Below, in pieces: positions 24,501 through 38,505 of a DNA stretch of 64,000 nucleotides. The stretch lies in contig JAMXIF010001119.1 of the NCBI GenBank assembly GCA_028583685.1, forward strand, positions 185,277 to 249,276, given 5' to 3'. A program made the translations under genes and the position numbers. The notes below the pieces were generated by a model. The model did not search any database. It saw only the letters and a list, made by a program, of their open reading frames with translations, and was not told the DNA's origin. How positions within the stretch are numbered: the stretch's first letter is position 1; each line of letters opens with the position of its first letter. The DNA is from Petaurus breviceps papuanus (taxonomy: Eukaryota > Chordata > Mammalia > Diprotodontia > Petauridae).

Positions 24501-27500
24501 AGTTCTTTACCCAGTTCTGGTGGTGGTACTGGGTATTAGTGGTTGGGAGATAGTTCTTTAAAATCCCTCTTAAATCTTTGCTTGTCCCCTTCTCATCCCT
24601 CCCCACCCCCAATCCCAGGACATTTCAGATTTATCAAATCTATCTTTGGGGCTATAAGAATTGTACCTGTGGGAAGGAAATTTGAGTCTTTATCTCTAGT
24701 TGAAATAATAGTAATGATGAAGATAATAATAACAGCTAGCATTTATGAAGCACTTTTAAAGTTTGCAAAGGGCCTTACTTCTGTTAACTCATTTGATTCT
24801 CCCAACAGTCTTTATAAGGTAGTGTTATTATCTCCATTTTATGGATGAAGAGACTGAGGCTGGGTGACTTGCTCAGGGTCACAGAGTAAGTGTCCGAGGC
24901 AGTATTTGGACTTGGTCTTCCTGACTCCAAGTCCAATACTTTAATCCACTGTGCCACCTAGCTGAGAAATTAACAATGAAATAATCAAAATCTCTTAGGT
25001 TAGGAAGGGACTTGATTGATTGTTTTATCCAACCCCCTTATTTTACTGATGGGGGAACTGAGGCCCACTGAAGTGACTCATTTTTTAAAATTTGTTTTTG
25101 CTTTTTTGGAGGGGAGAAGGCAGGATAATGGGGTTAAGTGACTTGCCAAAGGTCACATGGCTAGTAAGTGTTAAGTGTCTGAGACTAGATTTAAATTCGA
25201 GTCCTCCTAATTCCAGGGCCGGTGCTCCATTCACTATGCCACCTAGCCACCCCTGAAGTGACTCATCCAAGACTTTATAGTTAAGCATGAGTAAAACCAG
25301 GGCTAGGAACCATGTTTCCTGACTAATAGGCTACCACTGACTTTACACTACTAACCTGTAAAGGGTAGGGACAAACCCACTTGTCATTATTAATAGCTTA
25401 CAATAGAGGTGGGATGGTATTGAGAAAACAGCACTGGATTTTAAGTTAAAGGGCCAGAGTTCATATCCTGGCTCTGCCACCTGCTACCTCGTGATCACTT
25501 TACCTTCAAAGGCCTCAGTTTTCTCATCTGTAGTTGAGAAGTTTGAACAAGTCTCTTCTAGCTCTAAATCTATGCTTATATGATTCAAAGGTCCCATCTT
25601 TTTAACTAACCAATTAACTGGCTTATTGGATCTGTAAACAAAGAACAATTCTGGAAATCATTAATTGCCCCTTCCTGCTGCGCCCATTAGCTGGTGCTAG
25701 AGTTTTAGGCTGACATGAAAACCACATCTAGAGGTATCTATTACAGCTTCCAAAAGCTGAGGTCAAAGCCCCTTTCTTGTTCTGTCTGACATTAACCACA
25801 AATGACCACAGGAGAGAAGAAAAGATCACACAGCATAATGCACATCGGCATAGAGCTCTGAAATGGCACAATCTGAGACAGGTAAAACACAATTTATTTT
25901 TATGAGCTACAGAGTGTGCAAGGAGGGCTCGGATTGCAATATTCTTCAGCCTTTGGGGAGCAGGGGTAGTTTAAGGCAACTGGTAATTAGGATTATTATA
26001 GAAGCAACCCTTCAGGGAATCCAGTCCACCCAAGCCTGCAGATCATTAGCAACCACTTTCCTGAAGGATGTACAGAGGCTTGAAAGTTATTCTCCTTGAG
26101 AAACATAGTTGAGGACAGTTCTCAAATTGATGGTTTTTTTTTCTCCTATAAACTTGCACCACTGTAGATGGAGAAAAAAAGAAGAATTTTTCCTACAGGC
26201 GTATACTTCAGCCTTCGGTGTTGCTAATATTGGTCCCTAGCTGAATAATTCAGAATACTTTATTCGGCTTTCACTGAACCAACCCTACCGATAATGAAAC
26301 TGGTGAAAATATGAACGTTGAAAATTTCCCAATAGCTTAGAGTAATCCTGCTGAGTGAGACCTTCATTTTACTATACACATGTTTAAAAATGTTTACACC
26401 TTGAAATACGGCCTCAAATGCTGTCAGGAAGGTAAGAAAAACACTCCAAACTAACCTTGGACTTCCTCCTTGGAGTCTCCCGGTAGCTCTGCTTTGGCAA
26501 GAGTGCTCACAATCTTGACATCAGGAAAGAGAGTCACCCCTCTGGCATTTCCAAACTGGGCAGCTGGCCTCACAAGGTGATCTGTTCCACTAATGGTGAT
26601 CCTGGGCTCTATTGCTTGCAGCACCATCACATAGGCATCCACATCTGGAACACTAATGCAGACATCTTCTCCAAAACATCTGGAAAAAACACAGGGCTCC
26701 TTCAGTGAATGGGATGGTTGGTGATTTACCAGTTTAATTCAATTTGATGAACATTTATTAAGATTCCACTTACTATAAGCAGGACAGTGTCAGCATTGGA
26801 GAGAGATGGAAAAACAACACAATTTCTGCCCATGGGGTACCTAACATCTGATCAGGTGATACCATGTTTCCCCGATAATAAGACCTATCCCGAAAATAAG
26901 CCCTCCCCTTACTGTGTAAGATTCCTCTAAAATAAGCCCTCCCCCGAAAATAAGCCCTATTGAGATTGCTACTGTAGTGAAGGTGATCCCCTGCGCTACA
27001 CGCTACATTACGGTACCCTCTGTATGCATCGTTCCCCCCCTGGGTGAAACGCATGCCGCGCTCCGAGCTGCATCCAGTCAGAGCTGCAACAGTGAGCGTG
27101 TCATCCTGTTCTTCCCCAGTGATTTGCTTATTGAATAAAGGCACATTTTTTTTGTTCACATTTACCTGTTTATTAAAATTGCTGTCAATATTCATTAAAA
27201 TAAGCCCTCCCCTGAAAATAAGCCCTCTGGTGTTTTTCTGTCCAAAAAAATTAATAAGACAGTGTCTTATTATCAGGGAAACATGGTATGATCAGGTAGA
27301 GTAGATTGGAGAGATAGAAGGAAAGAAATCTACATTGATTTAAGTGCCTACTGTGTGCCAGGAACTGTGCCCAAAGCTTTAAAAATATTATCCTTTTGAT
27401 CTTCATGATAATCTGGGAAGGTGGGTGCTATCATTATCCCCATTTTATAGTTAAAGTAACTGAGGCAGACAGTAGATAAGCAATTGCTCAGGGTCTTACA

Positions 27501-30500
27501 GCTAGCAGTACAGCATAAGGGAAGAGAATAAACATTTATATAAAACCTCCCATGTGCTGGGCACTGTGCTAAATGCTTTTTGCAAATATTTTATCTGATC
27601 CTCACAAAGGTAAGTGCCATTATTATCCCCATTTTACAGTTGAGGCAGCTGAGGCAGGCAGAGGTTAAGTGACTTGCCCAGGGTCACACAACTAGTAGAT
27701 GTTTGAAGCTGGACTTCAGCTCAGGTCTTCCAACTCTAGCCCTAGTGCTTCCTCCACTGTACCACCTATCTGTCTTAAGCATAATGCCTGTCACAAAGTA
27801 GGTGTTTTACTGAGGGGATAAAGGAAGATTGGAGAGGGTCCCTGAGCTTTCCCCTGAAGGACACATATTTATTAAGCACCTACTTTGGGCCCTGTCCAGT
27901 GTTAAGTGATGTGGACACTTCAAAAAACTTATAAGTCATGCTTTGTACCTGCCAGGGCTTTCTGTCTAGCTGAAGGGACAAGATATGTACCCATACTACC
28001 CAATTAGACAGTCTACACCCAACTTCTAACTCAGTGGGTTCAATGGGCAGAAGTTAAGATAGTATGCAACCTAGGGACATGTCATACAGATCACTTATCT
28101 GGGAGCTTTTAACGTTTAAAAATATACCTGAGAACTAGAAAGGAAGCAAGAATGGTAAAAACAGCCAAAGCATAAAGTCTCTTTACTCTGAGTAGAACCC
28201 TTTAGACCTTCACTTAATTCAGTTGAACCTAATGTGTTAGGTGCTGTGGGAAATACAAGAATGAATATATTTCTCTAGGATTTTAAAGTTGACCAAATAT
28301 CTCCCTCACAATAACCCTGTGAAAGAAGTAGTACAAGTCCTTTGAGGACCACACAGGGGATGGATTTCAGAGCTGAGACGAGAACCCAGGTCTCTGCACT
28401 CAGGAAGCTTATAAGTTTAGTGAGTCTAAGTAGTATAGAAACAGTACTGAGGGAGGAATAATAATATCGGGCACTTATATGGCACTTGAAAGTTTGCAAA
28501 TTATATTATCTAAGGGTTATAAAAAAGACATTCTCAGTCTAGACGAATATGCTATGGCCCAGGCACTGTGCTAAGGTTTCAGGAAACAAAGAAAAAAAAA
28601 TCCCTGATACAGTCTAATGTTGTCTAATAACAGCTACATGTAACTACAGGTATATTATCCTCTTTTTGTAAAAAGGAAAACTGAAGATACTTCAAGTGAC
28701 TTGTCCAAGGTCACTAGGCCAATTAGTATCACATGTGAACCCTGGTCCTCTTGACTCCAAGTTCAGGAATAGCCTATCCTCTCAGGCTTTAGGGGGGCTG
28801 ATAACCAATTAGTTAAAATGAGGAGCAATTTGGATTCTCATTCTGGAGACTTGTGTGCCCACTCCTAGCTAATGTTGATTTCTTGGTGGTCCCAGGTACA
28901 CCTCACTACCTGTTGTTGACTTAACCACTCCCAGTGACTAGTGGGCTAGTATAAGAGTCACAACTGCAGGGATCAGAGAAAGTTTCACAGAAACTGTGGC
29001 ATTTGAGTTGGTCTATCAAGAATAAGTAAAGTTTAGAAAGGCATAGACTAGAGGAGACTACTTCAAACAGGGAGTGGCACAGCATAATCAAAGGCATGAG
29101 AATGGGAAAGCACATGGCTTCTTTGGGAAATGGTAAATAAATAGTTCAGCTTGACCAGAACAAAGGGTGGGAGGAATAGGAAAAATAGGTTGGAACTATA
29201 TCATGGAGGGCTTTGAATGCTGGACTAAAAAGTTTGAGCTTATTTCGTAGGCTATGGGAAGATTCATAAGGAGGGTAGTTGCATAATGAATGATGAACTT
29301 TAGGAAGGTGACTCTGGCACAATGTACACAATGGACTAGAGACAAGATATGAGAAGTGAGATCAGCTAGAAGGCTATTGTTATGGAGGCCTTACTGGGGA
29401 AAGTTGGAAAGGAAAGGTGACAAATGACAACCATTTTGGAAGTAGAATCAGCAGAACTTAGCAACTGACTAGATGTGAAGAGTAAAGAGAGAAAGAGAAC
29501 AAAAGAGGATCCCCTGATTTCTAGCTCAGATGATTAGGGAGGTCAGAGACTGGAGCTGGTTTGGGGGTGACAAGGTGGGATTAATTCAACTCTCAACACA
29601 TCAAGTTTGAGATGCCAGTAGGATAACCAGATGATAATTATCTAATTATCTCCAAGTTGGAGATGTGAGTCGGGAGCCTGAATGATAAACTTGGGAATAT
29701 TCCACTGGTAGGTAATATATACTTGAAGCTGCATAAGTGGTTGCCAGTGACTAGAATATTAAATTAGAATAGAATGTTGTAGACAAACTGTTGTGTAGGT
29801 AGAAGATTTATTAGGTAGGAGAAAGAGGCTTAAACTAGCAAAGAAAACTTGAAGAGTGGTCAGAGAGATAGAAGAAAAACTAGAAGCTGATCTAATATCC
29901 CAGAAGCTAAGGGAGAAAAAGAGTTTTATGAGAGAGAGGATGACAAATGTTTCAGAGAAGGTAAGGAGGATGAGACCTGAGAAAACAAAAACGCACATAT
30001 ATACACACCTATACATATATACACACACATATATATATATATATACATACATATATATACCAGTAATCATTGATGACCTACCAAAAAAAGAGACTTTCAT
30101 GTTAGTGGAAAACCAGATTACCATGTGTTAAGGAATGAATGGGAGGTGAAGACGTGGAGGCATGATGAGTTTAGACAATCTTTTTGAGAAGACTTGGTGA
30201 AAACAGAAATTTTGGATGGTAGCCCAAAAAAGGAAAAGGAGTCTGATGAAGAATTTATTTACTTTTTAGAACAGAGGAAGTCTGAACTGTAAGGAGAGAT
30301 TAAAGATGCCTAAAAAAGGAAATAACTGATAAAACCAGTTCTGAGAAGGAAGTAGGAGGGAATGGGATCGAGGCCCAAGTGGAAAAGTGACTCTAGAAAG
30401 GAGGGACAATTCTTCCCCTCTGAGACTGGAGGAAAGTAAGAGAGGATGGTGAAAATACAAACATTTTGAGGTGGAGTGGAGCAAAGTTGAGAGGGCTCAT

Positions 30501-33500
30501 GTTTCACTTTGCTCAATAAAGTAGACAGTGGACCTGGCTTTTGAGAGTGAGTGGAAGTGGATATAGAGTTGAAATTATTGAGGAAAGTGCTAACTGTCCA
30601 TTTCAGGGCATTTGCTGAGTACATAAGAGATGACAGAAGGGTGGTTGAACAGTAGTAAAGGTCCAACTAAAGTTAGCATGAATTTGTAGTGCTTTCGCAA
30701 TCCTTTGGAGCAGTTCTTGGCAGTCTAGGGATGGTAGTAGAAAAAGCTTGCTGCGACCTTTTTCCAAGGTTGGAAATTGGGAGGGCAGGTCACAGGCATG
30801 AGGGATTGTGGTGGCCTAGCAAGAGTATAAGTGAAATGACCGTCTAGGATGGACGAGGAGACTAGTGAAACAACAAGGATCTTGAGGTATTGGGAGAATG
30901 GGCAGAACAGTGGCAAGGACCAGGGAAAGGAGGACTGAAGCAATGGGAAGTAAAGGGTTAGAAGAAGCTGGACGTACAACGTGTGTGGACTTGGGCTTAA
31001 CCTTTCTGAGGTTATTTCCTTATCTGTAAAATGAGAGGGTTGAACCAGATGGCCTCTATGGTCCCTTCTGGCCCTGCCATTATAATATTAGGGGATGGGA
31101 ATTTCAGAATCTTGAGAGCTTCAAGGGAATTGAGTAGAATCTGACACATGGCTTATACTTTTGGAGTAAAGATATAAATTACTGGTGTTAGGAAGGTCCA
31201 AGAACCTTTGAAGCCATGCTGTTGAAACACCTGCCAAGGTGAATAGTGTGCCTTATATAGAGTTCTAATAAAATTATTTTTTCCTCTTGTTTTTTTAGCA
31301 TATTATGGTTTTAGAACAGCAAATTAGAGAAATGAAGATGGGAAGGACAACTTACAAACTGAGAAAAGGAGGAAAGAGAAATTTAAATCAACACAATTAG
31401 AAAAGCATTTATTATTCCGAGGGCATGCAGTGTAGAGACAAATACTCTTCAAAAACTCCTGAAGATATCATTGTATTTATATTTAGCACAGTGAAATAAA
31501 GGATGGGCATAAGAACTCCCATGAGTCATCAATAAAAATGTTATTTTTAGTATTTTCTGTTTAAGGAGGCAGGGGTTAGCCTTCGGTTTTTTGGAAGATT
31601 CAGCTACCTTGGGCAAGATATGTAAACTCTCTGTGCCTTAGTGTTCTGGCTTTGATATTCCATGATTCTGTGGGGCTTCTCATTCCCAATGGTGTTGGCA
31701 TTATTATATTTATAATCCTATTCATACTGGTATACCTAAATCACCTGAATCTCTCCATGATTGCCTCTGGATAATTCAAATGCCACCTTCTCCTTCCCCA
31801 TTGCCATTTACTTTTACTTTGATTAACCTGCAGCATGGGCAGGTTTTCCTCTGATGTATATCACAATCTCTCTAAGACCTCATTCTGTGCCTTAGTACCC
31901 TCTGTCTCCTCTCTACCCCAACTCTATCAGAAATTCTTGCCCATCCAAATATCACTTATCCTGAAATGCCCCCATTTTATTGTATATTTCTTCTGTGCTC
32001 AGCAGGCTGAGTTTCTAGGGTGCAGAATCCTGTTTTGATCAGTGGGGGCTCACAGACACTCCCTCTGCAAGGGTTGAACTTTGAGGGTTATTTCTGGAGG
32101 GCTTCTCTAAGCTACTGAGTTCGAGTTCAAAGAAAAATTTATTACTAAAGCTATCAGAAGGGATTTACAGAGAATAGCCTGCCAGTAGAAATGGAAATAT
32201 TCTCATATGATCAACATGCAAATCTTAAACATTTAATTAATGTTAAAGTGAGTAATCAATGGCATGGTTAATTTGGTAGAAGGTAATTGTTATGAGCATT
32301 ATTATTAGGTATGCAAATTGTTATCTAATAGGCTGTATAGAGCCATCTCACTAAATGAGACCCCAGAGCTAAACCATCATGTTTATCCACTGCGTGTTTT
32401 ATTTCCCTTTAAGGATATCACAAGAGTGTTGTTCCTAGGTAGTTTATGAGGTTTAGAAATATGTTCCTTTGTCTTACAATACACTGAGCCCAACTCCCCC
32501 CTGGCCATGCTCCGTTGTTTTTCAGCTGCTTCCCATACTCTCAGGTGAGCTGAAACTGGCAGCTACCAGGGTGAGCAGCTTGTCAAAAAGTGTACTTCGG
32601 GTGGTTGAAAGGGTAAGCATCTGAGGGGTTAGGGAATCACCATTCTGTTACTTCTAGAATGCCAAGGGAAAGTGGGACTATGCAAAATCTACTGACCAAT
32701 GTACCTTGATAGAAGAATATGTGCCTATGGGAGAAGCCTAATTCTCTCCTTACTCCTTATCGTGTAAATACTCAGAACTGAGGCTCCCCTTTATTTCCAG
32801 AGACAATCTTGTCATCAGGATTGCTTATTACTAAAGTGAGAGGAGTGCTGGATTTGAAGGGGATCTGAGTTGCAATACCACCTCTGCTACTTATTACCTG
32901 TGTGACCTTGGACAAGTCACTTAACCACTCCAGACCTCAGTTTCCTCATCTGTAAAATGGGGTGATTGTATTAGATGATTTCTTTTATTGTCCCTTCTAA
33001 ATCTCTGATCCTATGGAGAGGTTACATGACCCTAGCCTCTGAGGTTTTTGCTTAGAAGGAACTTAATTAGATGCCCTGTTGCATTGGTCACAATTCTCTT
33101 CAAAAAATAAGGTTTTCTAAAGAGGATTCAGAACCCCTATAGGCATCTGGAGACACAGGCCATTAATGAATGAAGGAAGAAATGTTCCCCTCCCTCTTCC
33201 AGCTGGGGCTCATTCACGAAATTATATTTCACTGTTAGAACACAGGGTTGGCCTTTGGCAAAATCATGGCCACTAAATCTGCCCTCTATACCCTCCCACA
33301 TCCTGTTTCCGAACTTCTCACTCCATTCCTAGTGTGTCTATTTCCCCTTTTCTGGTTCTTATCTTTGTGTCCCATTTTTAAGTAACCTCATAGTTACCTG
33401 CCAAAGTATCTTATGGACCAATAAGCTAATTCTCTGTTGCATGTGTGTAAATAATAGTTTTGCTTTTTTTCTAATTCACAGAATTTTTAAAAAATCAACA

Positions 33501-36500
33501 AACATTAAGTACTTGCTATGGGCAAACTGCTTTGCTAGGCACTAGGGACACAGAGACAAAGTATGACAGTCACTTCCCTCAAGTAGTTAATCATATAATT
33601 AGGGATATGTAGGATACATATAGAAATAAGTATGGCACAAGGCACATATGATAGGGGCAAAGATACAAAATTGATTTAGTAAAATTTAAGGGAGGAAGAG
33701 ATCACTTTTAGCTGGGGAAAGAGAGGTCAGGGACAGTTTCATGTGTCACCTGAACTATGCCTTCAATACTGACAAAAAATTTAATAAGTAGAGATGAGGA
33801 GAGAGCACACAGATGGCCTGTGTGAATAAGCAAAAGGTAGGAGAAAGGGGTGGGGGGGGGAATGGTCTGGGAAATATGTCAGTTACCTAGTCAGGCTAGA
33901 ACAGACTTTGCATAACTTGTAAACTTCTCAAGGCCGAAGATTGGTTAGACTAGAGACACACTAATGATGGTTGATTGCCTTGGGTTATGAGACAAATGGG
34001 AGAGTGCACAGTGGCAACCCTCCATTTTTCACAGGACTGCTGGAAATCCTTTGATGGGCTGCAAAAGGCCCATGTGTCATATATTGTGCAGGGCTGGTCT
34101 AGAATGTAGTGTGTGCTAAGTGGTGTGATATGCAATAGGCTGGAATGGTAGGCTGAACCATCATAGAAGGCCCTCAAAATTAGACTAGAGAATTTGTGAT
34201 TTATCCTAGAGGCAATGGGGAGTCACAGGAAATTTCTGAGCAGGGGAATAGTATAGCTAGTTTTAGTTGGCAATGCTGTTATTTCCTTCCTTCGTTCTTC
34301 TTCCCTCTACTCTCCCCTTCTTCCTCTGTCCACATGGGTAGTCGTACCCTTACATGTGAGTGCTCTATCCAAAGAAATATTAATTTTGAGAAACATGCTT
34401 CTCAAGCTGTCTTGGGGGTGAGGGGGTAGATTTTTTTTCTTCCCTACTTATTCTATCAATTCCTTCCCCCCGCCCCCCGCCAAAAAAAAAAAAAAAACTG
34501 GGACAAGTGACCCTTTTGTCTCATGTAGTTTTCATTTATGATTTTTTGAAATATAGCTCTGAAAAATCAGACTTTGATAAAGCCCACTGAGATTCAAATG
34601 GAGTTACCTGACTATGCCTTTAAACCCAAATCACCCTGGCTCTCACTGATTGGCCAATGATAGGTCCCCCAGTCCAAGTCTCACTTGCTCACTGGATTTT
34701 GATGGTTCAGAGAGTGTAAATAGCAATGGTTTCTGTTCTGGCCAGAAATGCTGAGGGTCTTCCCCTCAGACTGATTCTTTTGAGAAGGCAAATTAGGACA
34801 TCTTTTGCCTCAATCCTTACCTAGTCTTTAATCACGGAATGGGTGTTTCCTCAGACAAACTGTCACCTGGGAAAGACCTGAGTTTATAATGGCCAAGGTC
34901 TCCCACTGTAGCCAGGTATCCTGACCCATGTCTTGCCATCGAACTCCAAATGACTCTGGCTGAGTGAGGCTGATGACTTTACACACTTAAATCCAATTCA
35001 CTTGCAAGTCAAGAAACCCTCCTGATGTCATTGGTCCTCTTTAGGAATGAAGAATAAACAACAACAGAATAGCTAGACCTTTGCATTAGATTTATTTTAG
35101 CAGCTGCCCAAAAGATAGTTGAAGAGGGAGGCTCGAGGCAAGGAGACCAATTAGGAAACTATTATAATAGACTAGACCAGGTCCTTGGGAATAGGACCAT
35201 CGGATCATTGATATCAAGCTGGAAAGGACCTTAAACATCACCTAGTTCAACCCCCTCATTTTCTAGATGAGAAAAGTTAAGATCCAGAAGTGGGAATTGA
35301 CTTGCTTAAGATTGTACAAATGGTGTTACACAGTCTATGACTTCTCCTTAGCCCTCAGATCTTTCACAGATCCAAAACAAGGACCTAGTACCTAGTAGAT
35401 ATTCAATAAATATTTCTTGATTAAATTACTGACATACTTTAATTCAATAAATATGTATTAAGTATTTACTTTGCACCAGGTACTATTCCAAGCACTGGGG
35501 ATACAAAAACACTTGAAAGACAGTCCCCTACCCTCAAGGAGTTTACAATATAATGAGGTAGACAACATGCAAACAAATATATACTTATTATGGCTAAGGT
35601 GTTAGATGGTATGGTTTAGCTTCCCAAGTTGTATTTACATTGGGATAAGGGACAGAGAAAATGAAACACTCTTAAGTCTTCCAAGAAATGAAGCTTTAAT
35701 GTTGGAATTTCAGGTCAAACATACTGCTAGAGAGCAGTAACAGAGGCAGTTTTGAGTAAAGGGTACCTTCCTAGAGCTCCTTTATTTAGGCAATCCATAT
35801 ACGTGACTATCTATTTGGCTTTCTGGGTTTAGAATGGAAACCATATTACTATTAAAGCAGGTACAATTGACAAAATGAAGATTAGAACATCTTAAGCAGT
35901 AAAACAAAAAAAATTTCCTGAAAAATCAAATGAAATAATTAATTGTTAAATATATTTGTATAGGCCTCTTCAGTTAACCAGAAAATTGGAACAATCCCTT
36001 TTCTACAAGTAGAAAAATGTGAATAGCACTGTAGGTATAGAAGAGTGAGCATTGACTCAATGCTTAGTAAATGGTAGTTTTTTTTCCCCCTTAGGAACAT
36101 TGTTTTCTCTCTTCCCAATCCCCATGGCAAGTACACTTTTTTTGCAGCATGATGGACTTAATGGGTTTGATGGAATTGAACTTACTGGACTTTTGATGAC
36201 ACTTTGAGCCTCCTGACTCCTGAAGTGGGGAATTGCCTGGAGTTGATGTAGGACACTTTCTGGAGAGCCTGATTTATATTCCCGATGTCTTCTCCTTCCA
36301 TAACAAGAACTGACTGGGAAGGGTTGAAGTGATACTAGAGAAAACAGAAATGATTAGTATAAAAGATAACAGGCACACAACACCTACCCAGCAGTAGTCA
36401 GAGACATATCTTTGAGGAAAGGTCTCCAATATAACTCTTGAACCTAAATGTCTACAAAATGTTTCACATGTAAATATAGTAATCTATTCATTATTTGCAT

Positions 36501-38454
36501 GTGTGTTATCTATTCTCTGGATTATTGTCAGTAGAGCTTTATACCCACACTGGAATCTCTCTGCCACCTGGTAAACTGGGGCCATTTTCTCTTGCCATTT
36601 GTGTAGGGAAAATTTAAATATCAGCTGTAGTCAAATGACAAGAAAAAAAACTTGTAAAACATCCTAATGTATTTTTGAAAACCCAATATTCATTGCTTGT
36701 GGAATATCCACTGCTCTATGCTGTCTGCTTTCTGTTAGGACAGAGAATTAAATGTTGACCACAGCCTGCTGTTGGTTATTGATTTTGTCACAATCCTTAG
36801 CCTAAATATCGCCAATAATAGTGTTATAGAGAATGTCAAGCAGCAAGACTTCAAGGGATCTAAAGAAGTCATCAGGAGAGGGAAGGTGACTGGACTTGGG
36901 ATTTCATTGGCTTAAGGAACTTACCATATTGGGAAAATTTCCTTTACCAATGCAGACTGGCCATTTATCTGCTTAGAACATTTTATCATTTATCAGCCAT
37001 TTATCATCTTGGAACATTGAGAAGTTGAATGATTTTCCTAGGGTCACACAGATGGTAGATGTCAGGCACAAGAATCAAACACAAGTGTTGGGGGTCAGCT
37101 TTCTCATCCTTATGCCACATTGCCATATTCTGTCCACATTCTGTATTTTGTAATATTCTAATAATGGTTCACATTTATGTAACACTTTAAGGCTTATATG
37201 GTATTTAGTGCAAATACTCAAGGCTTAACCAAGAGGTTAAACGATTAGGTGTCAGATCCAGACTTAAAATCCGGAGCTCTTGATTCATGTTTAATGAGCT
37301 TTAAAAAATCTGATTTTAATTGATATATTTTGTCTTTCTATCTTCTTCATTTCTGAATATATTCTTCTTCCTTTTCCCCCTGCCCATGAGCTTTCCCTTG
37401 TAACAATGAATAAAAAAGAGTGAAAAAAAATAGCTAGGCAAAATGAACCAGAGCTTCAACTGTATCTGACAATACATACAATAATTCATAGCCATAGTCC
37501 TTTTATCTCTGTAAAGCATGAAGGGAAGTGAATTTTTCCAACTCTTCTCTGGGATCAGGCTTGGTCATTATAATTAACCCATCATTCAATTTCCCAGCGA
37601 TCTTTCTACTAATAACAATAGCTCACATTTATTTTTATGGTGCTTCACAGTTCACAAAGCACTTGACTCACAACAACCTGGTGAGACAGGAAGTAAGAGT
37701 ATTTCTATTTATCATCCCCATTTTTCAGATGAGGAAGCTGAGGCTCAGAGAGATTAAACAGCTCCTTTAATCACACAAGTTAGAAAATATTGGAGAGTTA
37801 GACTTAAATTCTTTTCCCCACTTTACCACAGTTAATAACACATATGGTTATGTACTAGAGCCCTACTGAACCTTAGGATAGTGCCATGTATGGGGACATT
37901 CTCCATAAGTACTAACTGATGAGGGTGCAATCACGTCATTCCTTGTATAAGAACTTATAATGACTCCTTATTGTCCATCATATTAAAACCCAGCTTATTA
38001 ATCTGACATCAACCTTTCTTCACTCCTTTTTCCCATTACTCCTCAACCTACACCCCTCACTCTAATCAGACTGTTTTCTGTACTATGTACATATGGCATC
38101 TATTTTTTCCTTTGGGTCTTTACTGAAGTCTCCCTTCTGTCATTGATTATATTACTCTCTACTGTCTACCAGTCCTAATTCCTAACTGTCTTGGATACCC
38201 AACCTCCTTTGTGAGGTTTTCTGGCCTAACTCTGGGTCAAAGTGATTATTCCTTTCCTTTGAGTTCTTACAACACTTCAACATCAAGTTGGTACCACACA
38301 GCATCTTGTGATTTCTTGTGTACTATCTTAACTGTACCTCTTACCGGATAATTTGTCTCCCTAACTTTTCTTTAAGACCAAGGTCAGATATAATGTTTTT
38401 TTTTAATTTTACATTTCTCAACAGTTCCTAGCATAGTTGGCATTAAATAGATAC

Positions 38455-38505
<51 letters not shown>

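Larger units (their letters stand above)
21983..26455 (-). other. CLSTN2 intron (4.5 kb)
   Basis: Donor GTTAGT, acceptor CTCATAG. It holds a MIR, an antisense L2 with a C14 run, a hAT-type MITE, an inverted copy of part of that L2, a MIR with a nested SINE, and a further MIR. 23365-24057 and 25590-26455 show nothing recognisable. Confidence 0.9.
26680..36185 (-). other. CLSTN2 intron (9.5 kb)
   Basis: Donor GTAAGT below 36186, acceptor TTTTTTCCAG. Contents: DNA transposon 26858-27289, MIR pair 27330-27775, long antisense L2 28950-30985, MIRs, L2 with an inserted unknown repeat 33495-35180, and L2 3' end 35438-35600. 27960-28430, 31100-31590, 32040-32830, 33015-33480 and 35600-36185 contain nothing I can support. 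Confidence 0.9.

Noticed and set aside
26773-27195. Minus-strand frame of 140 codons with repeated YFRGRAYFRG text
   Set aside because: It translates the GAAAATAAGCCCT repeats of the DNA transposon at 26858-27289 and has no transposase motif.
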